From the NCBI RefSeq assembly GCF_000757725.1, contig NZ_JJMU01000070.1, forward strand, positions 1 to 51,632: a stretch of 51,632 bases of DNA. Direction: 5' to 3'. The stretch's first letter is position 1, and each line of letters starts with the position of its first letter. Under the pieces are notes generated by a model. The model did not search any database, was not told the origin of the DNA, and was given only the letters and a program-made list of their open reading frames with translations. Both the position numbers and the translations under genes were made by a program. This DNA comes from Sphingobacterium deserti. Lineage in GTDB: Bacteria > Bacteroidota > Bacteroidia > Sphingobacteriales > Sphingobacteriaceae. Below are positions 17,221 to 25,053 of the stretch, in pieces.

Positions 17221-18090
17221 CTACTTCAATGATGGATCATTAAACGTATTTCCAGCTTGAATGTCGCCAGTGTCATAACCTTTTTTAAACCAAAACGCGC
17301 GTTGCTCCGATGTGCCATGGGTGAACGATTCAGGGTTTGAGCTGCCGTAGGCTTGTTCTTGTAAGTGATCGTCACCAACAGCGGCTGCCGCGCGCATCCC
17401 GTCGAGAATATCGTCGTAGGTAAGCTCGATCTGGCTGTAATCTTTTACATAATGCGCCCAAACGCCAGCATAAAAATCGGCTTGCAACTCTGTCATCACC
17501 GATATTTTATTGTACTCGCGTTCACTTAATTTGGCACGCATGGCATTTGTTTGATCCAGCACGCCCAATACATTCTGAATATGGTGCCCCACTTCATGTG
17601 CAATAACATAAGCCAAAGCAAACTCACCTTTTGCACCATATTTCTGTGATAATTCTTTATTAAAACTCAAATCTAAATAGATCTTCCTATCGCCCGGACA
17701 GTAAAATGGACCGTAGCTTGACTTGCCCGTGCCACATCCCGCCGTCTCGACTGCACCATTATAAACCGTAAGCACCGTTTTTGGGTAGCTCTCCCCTTCC
17801 TTTTTAAAAACATTGGTCCATACATCTTCTGTACTCCCGAGTACTACGTCCGCAAAATCCAACAATTTATCTTCCTCTGGCGTCGATTCATACGGCGTTT
17901 CTACCGTTGAGGCGCCAGAAGACTGCCCCTGTTGCATCTGCTCCAGTATCTGCGCAGGATCTCCACCCATAAGCAGGCCGACGATGAGTACGATCACCCC
18001 GCCAATGCCACCAAGCGTTAATTTTTGCCCGCCGCTCATGCCGCGTTTATCTTCAACATTGCCACTTCTGCGGCCGCCTTGCCATTTCAT
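17221..18090 (-). CDS. Neutral zinc metallopeptidase, YpfJ family
   Basis: A 289-residue membrane-anchored protein. The short basic, glycine-rich cytoplasmic N-terminus is followed by one transmembrane helix (about 25-42), a Ser/Glu-rich linker, and a peptidase domain with YVIAHEVGHHIQ (about 162-173), the zinc-binding HExxH. Also present are ELQADFYAGVWAHY (about 197-210) with a likely third ligand, and the C-terminal THGTSEQRAFWFKKGYDTGD. This is the pattern of the 'KPN_02809 family neutral zinc metallopeptidase'. I start at the ATG at 18090; a TTG two codons earlier is in frame. Substrates unknown. Confidence 0.88.
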   Translation of the reverse strand: MKWQGGRRSGNVEDKRGMSGGQKLTLGGIGGVIVLIVGLLMGGDPAQILEQMQQGQSSGASTVETPYESTPEEDKLLDFADVVLGSTEDVWTNVFKKEGESYPKTVLTVYNGAVETAGCGTGKSSYGPFYCPGDRKIYLDLSFNKELSQKYGAKGEFALAYVIAHEVGHHIQNVLGVLDQTNAMRAKLSEREYNKISVMTELQADFYAGVWAHYVKDYSQIELTYDDILDGMRAAAAVGDDHLQEQAYGSSNPESFTHGTSEQRAFWFKKGYDTGDIQAGNTFNDPSLK

Positions 18091-18274
18091 ATGCAAATAG
18101 TTTTAGGGTAATATAGATTATCTGACGTATTTTTATCGGCAGCGAACAATCAAGACTATTTCCTAATTTATCATCTGCTTATCCCTCCACAGCAAAATAT
18201 CTGCCAAGTATTTCCTATACATATAAAATATAGCTCGACAGATTTTTGTATTTTCGCGGACAAATACGAATCAC

Positions 18275-18859
18275 ATGTCTATTGAAAAGCAACTTATTGA
18301 ACGAAGCAACAACGCTTGCGAACTTTGTCTTAACCCTGCAACTGGTTTAACAACATATAATGTACCGCCTCATGAGCAGCAGGCTTTAGACACAAGTATT
18401 TACATCTGCAAGACCTGTATCGATCAGATAGAGAAAAAAGAGCAGCTGCAAGCGAAACATTGGCAAAAACTACCGCAAACGATGTGGTCTGAGCACGCCC
18501 CGGTACAGGTGGTCGCTTGGCGAATGTTAAGTCGTTTGCGACAGGAATCTTGGGCAACTGAAAGCCTCGACATGCTTTACCTGGATGATGAAACGCTCGC
18601 ATGGGCGAAGACGACGGGTGACCACGAACAAGATGGCACGGTACAGTTTCACCAAGATAGCAATGGCATGCGTCTACAGGACGGCGATACTGTCGTGCTT
18701 ATAAAGACCTTAGACGTAAAAGGGTCTACGCTAACTGCAAAATTAGGAACGGTGGTAAAAAACATTAGGCTTGTGGCGGACAACGTGGAACAGATTGAGG
18801 GTAAGGTAGATGGGCAAACCATCGTCATCCTCACGAAATATTTGCGCAAAGGATCGTGA
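18275..18859 (+). CDS. PhnA family zinc-ribbon protein
   Basis: A 194-residue protein. The N-terminal zinc ribbon has CELC (about 15-18) and CKTC (about 45-48); the middle carries WRMLSRL, and the C-terminal PhnA domain has LQDGDTVVLIKTLDVKGS and a KxGTVVKNIRLV strand (about 128-175). PhnA was named for a phosphonate-operon position, but most members have no shown role in phosphonate use, and no phn genes are nearby. A TATTTTCG close to the minus-7 consensus lies about 20 bp upstream of the start. Confidence 0.85.
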   Translation: MSIEKQLIERSNNACELCLNPATGLTTYNVPPHEQQALDTSIYICKTCIDQIEKKEQLQAKHWQKLPQTMWSEHAPVQVVAWRMLSRLRQESWATESLDMLYLDDETLAWAKTTGDHEQDGTVQFHQDSNGMRLQDGDTVVLIKTLDVKGSTLTAKLGTVVKNIRLVADNVEQIEGKVDGQTIVILTKYLRKGS

Positions 18860-18882
18860 TAATAGCTAAACTTCGATGGATC

Positions 18883-19254
18883 TTAATTATCTGGGCTCCA
18901 TTGAAAATAGTGCCCGTCGGCATGAAGTTTCGCATCGCCATATACAAACCGAAAGTCAATATAGTCGTCGTTACAGCCTGTCGTATCAGCACAGCAAAAA
19001 CGACGACTTATCTTAAAATGTAACCTAAAGGTCCCAGCTTGCGAGCCTTCATCGTATTGAAATTTGCCAATCTGCAGATCAATAAGCTCCGGCGCCCCAT
19101 CCCTATCAGCTAACTGGTCAATTACGTAATCATTGATACGCCTCTTATCAGCGTTATTAATATGCATCAAAATTTCTTCCGATGCTGCCCTGCTATCTAT
19201 CAGCAACTGATGGGCTAACGGTATTTCAATTTTAATCGTATGCTTCGTATTCAT
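18883..19254 (-). CDS. Hypothetical protein coupled to YgjP-like gene
   Basis: A 123-residue protein with no recognised family, starting at the ATG at 19254 (MNTKHTIKIEIPL). The open frame extends upstream, but that part lies inside the preceding gene in another frame. It appears soluble, with no signal peptide or membrane helix, rich in Asp and Ile. A cysteine cluster (FCCADTTGC, about residues 88-96) could bind metal. It overlaps the end of the upstream gene by 23 bp, so the two are probably translated together. Confidence 0.6.
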   Translation of the reverse strand: MNTKHTIKIEIPLAHQLLIDSRAASEEILMHINNADKRRINDYVIDQLADRDGAPELIDLQIGKFQYDEGSQAGTFRLHFKISRRFCCADTTGCNDDYIDFRFVYGDAKLHADGHYFQWSPDN

Positions 19255-19870
19255 AACAAAATATTTTTTCAGTAGTTTTTCTATGTGGGAAATGGCGTTG
19301 CAAAACTTTGCTATCCGCCTGCGCAAGATTATTAAATGACCTGACCGCGCAATATACAGCATACTCTATTTGATCAATTTTAAAGCGATGCAAACCGCTG
19401 TCAAAGGTTATGCATCCAGTTTTAGGATTACAAATAAAGGGCTGCCTATCGTTTTTTCGGAATTTGATTTCGGCCACCGTTGATGCATAAAAGTGCTCCC
19501 ACCTGTCCATAGCTGCAAACACAATCTGTTGTAACAAAGCAGATTTAATTCGATTTGCTGTTGAAATCGTTTTATCGTTCAAAGGAATGTAACTGAAAAT
19601 AGTTCCGTCGCGCATATACGTTTTTTGTCCCTTCTTAATCGACGTCACCGGCCACTGCTTACCAAAAACGTGTAGTTCCCGCGTTGGCGAAGCGGAAATG
19701 ATTTGCTGCTTCTGACGTAATAAGTTCCGTATCGACCACAGCGCTTCGCTTTTGGGCATCTTCGCTGGAATATATACAATCTTTGCATAATCATCCCAAC
19801 GGGCAATTTCGATTACGTCCCCTTCAGTTACCAGCACGTCTATATTTTGATTATCGACTTCCCATTGCAT
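19232..19870 (-). CDS. YgjP-like (DUF45) protein that seems to lack its zinc motif
   Basis: A 212-residue protein whose layout recalls YgjP-like M48-family metallopeptidases. It has an N-terminal beta-rich half with VFGKQWPV, a central helix, then IKFRKNDRQPFICNPKTG and CITFDSGLHRFKIDQIEYAVY where YgjP proteins have a Trp-Gly-Ser-Cys strand and the lead-in to HELxH. Here the expected HELxH position reads CAVRSF, and the third His position reads QADS, so zinc binding seems lost. The relation is my reading of pattern, not an alignment. I start at the ATG at 19870, with a minus-7-like TATTTTG just upstream; an ATG at 19909 is possible. Confidence 0.5.
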   Translation of the reverse strand: MQWEVDNQNIDVLVTEGDVIEIARWDDYAKIVYIPAKMPKSEALWSIRNLLRQKQQIISASPTRELHVFGKQWPVTSIKKGQKTYMRDGTIFSYIPLNDKTISTANRIKSALLQQIVFAAMDRWEHFYASTVAEIKFRKNDRQPFICNPKTGCITFDSGLHRFKIDQIEYAVYCAVRSFNNLAQADSKVLQRHFPHRKTTEKIFCYEYEAYD

Positions 19871-19938
19871 AAGGCAAAATACGCAAAAAATATAAGTTTT
19901 GCTATGCAATCGTTACGGACTTTTCGAACAACTTTTGC

Positions 19939-19946
19939 TAAGTTTG
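19939..19946 (+). promoter_or_regulatory. Putative minus-7 box (TAAGTTTG) for the M13 peptidase
   Basis: Exact TAnnTTTG match about 110 bp upstream of the ATG at 20055, in the space divergent from the YgjP-like gene. Confidence 0.4.
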
Positions 19947-20054
19947 TGGAGATACACTAAATAACAGGATAGGAAGCTTTGACAATTTCTCAATACACAG
20001 CGTCGTATGAAAGGATCGCTTAGCTCCATCAATTTCAAACAACAAATTATTAAA

Positions 20055-22061
20055 ATGAAAAAATTTCTTGCTATGGCGGCCATCGTGGCTGCATCTGGAG
20101 GATTCGCTTTTGCGCAAGAACATCAGGCGATCAATTTGTCATATATGGACAACAACGTGCGTCCTCAGGATGATTTCTACAACTATGTAAATGGTAACTG
20201 GATGAAGACCGTAGAAATCCCTTCTGACAAAGCACGTTGGGGTTCTTTTGATGAGCTTCGTGAGCATACGGATGTGGCCGTGTTGAAAATCTTAAAAGAG
20301 TCGTTAGATAACAAATTTGAGAAGGGCACTGATGGTCAAAAAATCGCAGACCTTTACAAGTCTTACGTAAATTTCGAGACGCGGAACAAGCTGGGTACAG
20401 CGCCTATTAAGCCATATCTGCAAAAGATCGATGCCATCAAAAACTTTAATGATCTATACGCCTATTTACTAGAAGTAGGTCCTGAACGCGGAAATCCATT
20501 TTTTGGCGCCTACGTTTCAGCCCACATGAAAAACAGCAATATCAATGCGGTTTATCTTGGTGGTGGCGGTTTAGGCTTAGGTCGGTCCTATTATCAAAAA
20601 GTTGACGATAAGAATACCGAAACTTTAGCGCAATATGCTGAATTTATCTCTAGCTTGTATAGCAAGGTCGATCAACGCACACGCGATTTGAAGGGTCCGA
20701 AAGTACTTGCTTTTGAAAAAGAAATAGCGGCAAACCTAAAAACAATCGAAGAATCGAGAGATGCACAGAAACGCTACAACCCTGTAGCTGTGGCTGATCT
20801 AGGCAAGCTGGTTAAGAATATCGACATTGCAAAATACATCAAACAAATAGGATTCACGGCAGATACCGTAATTATTGGCGAGCTCAAATACTATGAGAAT
20901 TTAGACAAAATTTTACAGCCTAGTAATCTCCCGCAAATTAAGGAATACCTTAAATTTCATGTCATGAATGATGCGACAGGATACTTAACAAAAGAGTTGG
21001 ACGAGCTGTCATTCGATTTCTATGGGCGCAAATTGCGTGGTCAAAAAGAACAGCGTGAGCTGGAAAAACGCGGGTTGGAATTTGTTAACGGTACTGTGGG
21101 CGAGCTCCTTGGAAAGCTTTATGTAAAAGAAAACTTTCCACCGGAAGCAAAAGCTGCCTGCGAGGAGATGGTGCAATATCTCGTCAAGTCGTTCGATATG
21201 CATATCAAAGAGCTGGACTGGATGTCAGCAGAAACCAAAACAAAGGCTTTAGAAAAGCTTTCGAAATTTAAGGTCAAAATTGGCTATACCGATAAATGGA
21301 AAGACTACTCAAAACTGGCGGTGGGAACGTCCTTATTTGATAACATCAAGGGCATCAGCCGCTGGAGTTTTGAAGAAAACCTAGCCAAACAAGATAAGCC
21401 TGTTGACAAATCGGAATGGGGTATGACGCCGCAAACGGTAAATGCATACTACAGCCCATTATACAATGAGATTGTATTCCCTGCTGCAATACTACAAGTG
21501 CCTTTCTACGATTACAAAGCAGATGCGGCTGTTAACTTCGGTGGTATTGGCGCTGTAATCGGACACGAACTTTCTCACGGTTTTGATGATTCAGGTTCGC
21601 AATATGATGGAAATGGTAATCTTAATAACTGGTGGACACCACAAGACAAAGAGAAATTTGAAGCCTCAACAAATGCACTAGTTGCTCAATTCGAATCGTA
21701 TGAGCCTGTACCAGGTGTATTCGTAAACGGACGCTTTACACTTGGCGAGAACATCGGTGACCTTGGTGGTTCTTCAGTAGCCTTCGATGCGTTGAAAATG
21801 TATTTGAAAGACAAAGGCAATCCTGGCTTGATTGATGGCTTCACACCGGAGCAACGTTTCTTCCTTTCATGGGCAACAATTTGGAGAACAAAAACTACAG
21901 ATGAATTTGTTGTAAACCAAGTCAAAACCGATCCACATTCGCCTGCACAGTATCGTGCTTTTGCGCCTATCGTGAATCTTGATGCTTTCCATGAGGCATT
22001 CCAAACGAAACCAGGTGATAAGCTATATAAAGCGAAAGAAGATCGTATCAAAATCTGGTAG
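20055..22061 (+). CDS. pepO: M13 family (neprilysin-like) zinc metallopeptidase
   Basis: A 668-residue exported endopeptidase. The signal peptide starts MKKFLAMAAIV and ends AFA before Gln-Glu, so it is likely periplasmic. Family motifs are FYNYVNGNWMK at the start of the mature protein, VNAYYSP (about 477), VIGHELSHGFDDSGSQYDG with the HExxH zinc site (about 506-524), GENIGDLGG with the third ligand Glu (about 574), and the closing R-F-APIVN segment. The ATG at 20055 is chosen because the longer frame from 20007 would bury the signal peptide. It is followed by a hairpin and by the convergent DoxX gene. Confidence 0.93.
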   Translation: MKKFLAMAAIVAASGGFAFAQEHQAINLSYMDNNVRPQDDFYNYVNGNWMKTVEIPSDKARWGSFDELREHTDVAVLKILKESLDNKFEKGTDGQKIADLYKSYVNFETRNKLGTAPIKPYLQKIDAIKNFNDLYAYLLEVGPERGNPFFGAYVSAHMKNSNINAVYLGGGGLGLGRSYYQKVDDKNTETLAQYAEFISSLYSKVDQRTRDLKGPKVLAFEKEIAANLKTIEESRDAQKRYNPVAVADLGKLVKNIDIAKYIKQIGFTADTVIIGELKYYENLDKILQPSNLPQIKEYLKFHVMNDATGYLTKELDELSFDFYGRKLRGQKEQRELEKRGLEFVNGTVGELLGKLYVKENFPPEAKAACEEMVQYLVKSFDMHIKELDWMSAETKTKALEKLSKFKVKIGYTDKWKDYSKLAVGTSLFDNIKGISRWSFEENLAKQDKPVDKSEWGMTPQTVNAYYSPLYNEIVFPAAILQVPFYDYKADAAVNFGGIGAVIGHELSHGFDDSGSQYDGNGNLNNWWTPQDKEKFEASTNALVAQFESYEPVPGVFVNGRFTLGENIGDLGGSSVAFDALKMYLKDKGNPGLIDGFTPEQRFFLSWATIWRTKTTDEFVVNQVKTDPHSPAQYRAFAPIVNLDAFHEAFQTKPGDKLYKAKEDRIKIW

Positions 22062-22082
22062 TCGTTATTTCTTAAAATATGT

Positions 22083-22118
22083 AAAGGGTGGCACTGTACT
22101 ACAAACAGGCCACCCTTT
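22083..22118. terminator. Hairpin between convergent M13 and DoxX genes
   Basis: AAAGGGTGGC pairs with GCCACCCTTT over a loop of about 16 bases, 21 bp after the M13 stop. The T run is short (TTTCTT), so it is a moderate terminator candidate serving both convergent genes. Confidence 0.65.
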
Positions 22119-22138
22119 CTTATGCATCTTCGAATAGC

Positions 22139-22585
22139 CTAGATGCTACGCTTGTAGCCCGGCTTATTCATCAATTCATCCAGCGAGTATTTTCCCGAAC
22201 CTGATACGAGAAAGACCAGTAACAATACCAATACTACAATAGAAAACCAAAGTTCCGAGTTTAAAAAGCTGAAGCCATGCGTGATGTTGACAAAGAACAC
22301 GGCGCCGATTAGGATAGGGAGCTGTATGATCACGGCTAAGCGGGTTTGAAACCCTAAGATTATAAATAATCCGCCGACCAGATGGGCAAATACCACATAA
22401 TGCACAGCTGACCAGATAGAAAGCTGAAAGTGGGCCTGTCGAAATAATTCTGCTACAGTATCCCGATCATTTACAAAACCGATGCCCTTTGCGAAAATAA
22501 CCACGCCCAAGACGATGCGCAAGTAATCCAGCCAACGTGGATGATGACTATCACCCCAATGTTCAATTTTTTGTACTAGGTTCAT
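22139..22585 (-). CDS. DoxX family membrane protein
   Basis: A 148-residue protein with four hydrophobic segments. The first carries WLDYLRIVLGVVIFAKGIGF and the third AHLVGGLFIILGFQTRLA, both characteristic of DoxX. DoxX proteins are associated with respiratory or thiol-oxidant chemistry, but a precise role cannot be read here. Unusually for this window, a textbook Shine-Dalgarno (AAGGAGGT) sits 6 bases upstream of the ATG. Confidence 0.85.
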   Translation of the reverse strand: MNLVQKIEHWGDSHHPRWLDYLRIVLGVVIFAKGIGFVNDRDTVAELFRQAHFQLSIWSAVHYVVFAHLVGGLFIILGFQTRLAVIIQLPILIGAVFFVNITHGFSFLNSELWFSIVVLVLLLVFLVSGSGKYSLDELMNKPGYKRSI

Positions 22586-22590
22586 AATAT

Positions 22591-22598
22591 ACCTCCTT
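22591..22598 (-). promoter_or_regulatory. Strong Shine-Dalgarno before doxX
   Basis: AAGGAGGT on the minus strand, 5 bases before the ATG triplet. Nearly all other genes in the window lack such a site. Confidence 0.7.
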
Positions 22599-22788
22599 TT
22601 TTAGAATATATTTAAGGCAACGTTTGGTGCGGCTGCCCTCTATTTACGAATCCGTTGATAGGCTTATACATGATATCGCACAAAAATCATGCTTAAATTT
22701 AGAATGGTTTCTTCGTTCTCGATAGTTTTTAATACTTTTAACACGAGAATGTCATCATGCAAAACGGTAATAACAATAAATTTCTATA

Positions 22789-23247
22789 ATGGTAATAATC
22801 AACAATTTTGAAGAGTACAAATCACATGAAGGAAAGCAGCTTGGGGAGTCGGAATGGCATACGATAGATCAGGCGCAGATCAATAAATTTGCTGACGCTA
22901 CACTCGACCATCAATGGATACATGTGGATAAGGAAAAAGCGGAATCTGACGGGCCTTTTAAATCAACCATCGCCCACGGCTATCTAACGTTATCGTTGAT
23001 CCCTTATCTTTGGAAGCAAATTGCGGATGTTAGAAATGTAAAGATGGAAATCAATTACGGTATCGAAAATCTGAAGTTCGGACAACCTGTATTGGTAGAT
23101 AACCATGTACAATTAAGAGCAAAAGTAAAATCTATCGTAAATCTTCGTGGTGTTGTAAAAGCTACCATCGAAGCTACACTTGCTATTAAAGATAATCCAA
23201 AGCCTGCCTATGTTGGAGATGTTGTGTTTCTCTACCATTTCGCTTAA
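22789..23247 (+). CDS. MaoC family dehydratase (NodN-like)
   Basis: A 152-residue hot-dog-fold protein. The (R)-specific hydratase motif FADATLDHQWIHVD (about 35-48) supplies the catalytic Asp and His, and STIAHGYLTLSLIPYLW (about 64-80) forms the active-site helix. This single-domain form matches the NodN/MaoC-like enoyl-CoA hydratases. The substrate is unknown. It is a single-gene unit with a strong terminator. Confidence 0.9.
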   Translation: MVIINNFEEYKSHEGKQLGESEWHTIDQAQINKFADATLDHQWIHVDKEKAESDGPFKSTIAHGYLTLSLIPYLWKQIADVRNVKMEINYGIENLKFGQPVLVDNHVQLRAKVKSIVNLRGVVKATIEATLAIKDNPKPAYVGDVVFLYHFA

Positions 23248-23266
23248 ATAGATCTTTCTATTATAC

Positions 23267-23302
23267 AAAAAATCTAATGACGACGGTCATTAGATTTTTT
23301 TT
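23267..23302. terminator. Bidirectional rho-independent terminator
   Basis: Perfect stem AAAAAATCTAATGAC/GTCATTAGATTTTTT with loop GACG, lying between the convergent MaoC and VOC genes, with A and T runs on both sides. Confidence 0.9.
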
Positions 23303-23320
23303 GTAACCTTACACTAGCTT

Positions 23321-23713
23321 TTAAACTTCGTAAAATTCAATAGGCAAATTGTCGGGATCAGCCGTAAAGGTGAATTTTTTTTCCGTCAACGAATCGATCC
23401 GAATCGCTTCACAAACTATCCCGAATTCCTCCAGCGACTTCATCGTATGCGCTACATCATCCACTGCGAAAGCCAAATGTCTTAGTCCTGCCGCTTCGGG
23501 ATGTGATGGCCGATCAGGCGGAGCAGGAAAAGAAAAAAGTTCAATCACATATTTTCCGTCAAGACCTAGATCAGCCTTGTACGATTCACGATCGGCACGG
23601 TATGTTTCAGACAAAAGCTCCAATCCCAATATATCCCGATAGAAAAATAGGGATCTTGTGTAGTCCTTGCAGATAATAGCAATATGGTGAACACCCTTCA
23701 GCTTCAACGACAT
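23321..23713 (-). CDS. gloA2: VOC family protein, YaeR/SMU1112c type
   Basis: A 130-residue vicinal-oxygen-chelate metalloprotein of the glyoxalase-I-like YaeR group. Metal ligands are probably His in VHHIAIICKDY (about 9), Glu in KYVIELFSF (about 59), His in GLRHLAFAVDD (about 80) and Glu in PIEFYEV at the end. The family's reaction is not firmly known. It follows bshB1 by 10 bp on the same strand, so it is likely in one operon with this bacillithiol gene. Confidence 0.88.
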   Translation of the reverse strand: MSLKLKGVHHIAIICKDYTRSLFFYRDILGLELLSETYRADRESYKADLGLDGKYVIELFSFPAPPDRPSHPEAAGLRHLAFAVDDVAHTMKSLEEFGIVCEAIRIDSLTEKKFTFTADPDNLPIEFYEV

Positions 23714-23723
23714 AACTTCTAAA

Positions 23724-24446
23724 TTAAAACAGCTGAAAGATATCGGTAACGCCTAATAATTTACGGGCCGTAAATCCTTCCGCATACCTTACCTGTATAC
23801 TGCGGCCGAGCTCGGATGCCCTTCCCTTTGTTGATTCCATAAAACTAGGGTTAGAAATGTAGGTCTGTGGCTCTGCATCATCGGCCAGCGCATTAAACTG
23901 CGTTGTATAGGCCAAAATAGCTTGCTCTTTAATAGACCAAAACGGCGTGATATCCAGTAATATATCGGGTTGAATATATTTATCTTGTATGAGTTGCAGT
24001 TGTAAACGCGGTCTGAAAGCTTCCTGTACGTCGCCGTCGAGCGTTGTTTCTATGCGACGCAGCCCACTTAGAAAAAGTGCATCATTCACCAAAGCGCTAG
24101 CCCGCCCGTGATCCGGATGCCTATCGTCTAAAGCATTAGTGATCACAATTTCGGGCCGATACTTCCGGATAGCACGAATGATATGGAGCTGGCTTTCTTC
24201 GTCATTTCGAAAAAATCCATCACGCAGCGCAAGATTTTCACGCATATGTACACCCAATATCGCTGCTGCACTAGCGGCCTCATCGCGTCGGGTGTCTGCC
24301 GTTCCGCGCGTGCCGAGCTCACCTCTTGTCAAATCGATAATACCTACCGTTTTCCCCTCGGCGACATACTTTGCAATCGTTCCTCCTGCGCCTAGCTCCG
24401 CGTCGTCGGGATGTACGGTCATCACCAGTAAGTCTAACTTCATCAT
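23724..24446 (-). CDS. bshB1: Bacillithiol biosynthesis deacetylase BshB1
   Basis: It removes the acetyl group from GlcNAc-malate, the second step of bacillithiol synthesis. The 240-residue zinc hydrolase (LmbE/PIG-L fold) has the signature TVHPDDAELGAGGTI (about 10-24) and DDRHPDHGRAS (about 108-118), together giving the zinc ligands, plus RGELGTRGTADTRRDEA (about 41-57), which is typical of BshB1. bshA and bshC are not in the window. A minus-7 box and a perfect AAACGTTT double palindrome lie just upstream. Confidence 0.93.
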   Translation of the reverse strand: MMKLDLLVMTVHPDDAELGAGGTIAKYVAEGKTVGIIDLTRGELGTRGTADTRRDEAASAAAILGVHMRENLALRDGFFRNDEESQLHIIRAIRKYRPEIVITNALDDRHPDHGRASALVNDALFLSGLRRIETTLDGDVQEAFRPRLQLQLIQDKYIQPDILLDITPFWSIKEQAILAYTTQFNALADDAEPQTYISNPSFMESTKGRASELGRSIQVRYAEGFTARKLLGVTDIFQLF

Positions 24447-24463
24447 TGCAATCCTTTTGGACG

Positions 24464-24471
24464 CAAAGATA
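24464..24471 (-). promoter_or_regulatory. Putative bshB1 minus-7 box (TATCTTTG)
   Basis: Exact TAnnTTTG match 17 bp upstream of the bshB1 start codon, directly next to the palindrome at 24471-24486. Confidence 0.55.
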
Positions 24472-24486
24472 AACGTTTAAACGTTT
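24471..24486. promoter_or_regulatory. Perfect palindrome AAACGTTTAAACGTTT, candidate operator
   Basis: Sixteen bases identical to their reverse complement, made of two AAACGTTT half-palindromes side by side. It overlaps the end of the glutathione peroxidase gene and the spacer of the bshB1 promoter. AAACGTTT cores are known from LacI-type operators; no such regulator is in the window. Confidence 0.5.
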
Positions 24487-24979
24487 ACAACTCAGAAATT
24501 AATTGTTCAATTTTCGTCATAACGCGCCCTGACTGCGGACTGGTGAAACTGTAAAAAAAATCAACCACCTTACCGTTCTTGTCAACCAAGTATTTATGAA
24601 AGTTCCAATACGGCTTTACGCCAACAGTCCCATTTTGTTCCCGATCGGCCAAAAATTTATACAAGGGATCGCAATAGTCGCCAACAACATGTATACGCTT
24701 GAAAACAGGAAAGGTTACCTGCTCATGAACACGGCAAAACGTTTCCAGTTGGAAACCTGTCATAGGTTCTTGCTCGTGGAAATCATTGGAAGGGAAAGCC
24801 AGCACTTCAAAACCCCGGTCTTTATACCGTTGGTACAGCTGTTCTAACGAACGGTATTGTTTAGTAAAAAAACAGCGGCTGGCTGTATTGACAATGAGGA
24901 GTACCTTACCCGAAAAATCTGCCAAAGACTTCTTATTGCCATTGAATTGGAGGCCATGAAATTTATAAATTGTCTGCAT
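24485..24979 (-). CDS. Glutathione peroxidase family thiol peroxidase
   Basis: A 164-residue peroxiredoxin-like enzyme that reduces peroxides. The peroxidatic Cys is in TASRCFFTKQY (about 33-43), followed by LAFPSNDFHEQEP (about 59-71) with the Gln, and YWNFHKYLVDKNG (about 122-134) with Trp and Asn of the catalytic tetrad. The resolving-cysteine region differs from the common FPCNQFG (here FPSNDFH). Bacterial members usually use thioredoxin; near bshB1 a bacillithiol link is possible. It sits 38 bp upstream of bshB1 and may be co-transcribed. Confidence 0.88.
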   Translation of the reverse strand: MQTIYKFHGLQFNGNKKSLADFSGKVLLIVNTASRCFFTKQYRSLEQLYQRYKDRGFEVLAFPSNDFHEQEPMTGFQLETFCRVHEQVTFPVFKRIHVVGDYCDPLYKFLADREQNGTVGVKPYWNFHKYLVDKNGKVVDFFYSFTSPQSGRVMTKIEQLISEL

Positions 24980-25013
24980 AGCATATCCTTTCGTTTTAAA
25001 TGGTTAGTATATA

Positions 25014-25032
25014 CCGCCCGCTAAGCGGACGG
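25014..25032. terminator. GC-rich hairpin between DUF4294 and peroxidase genes
   Basis: CCGCCCGC, loop TAA, GCGGACGG (one G-T pair). There is no T run on the minus strand, so termination is uncertain. Confidence 0.4.
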
Positions 25033-25053
25033 GTTATTTACGGGGTAGCGTAG

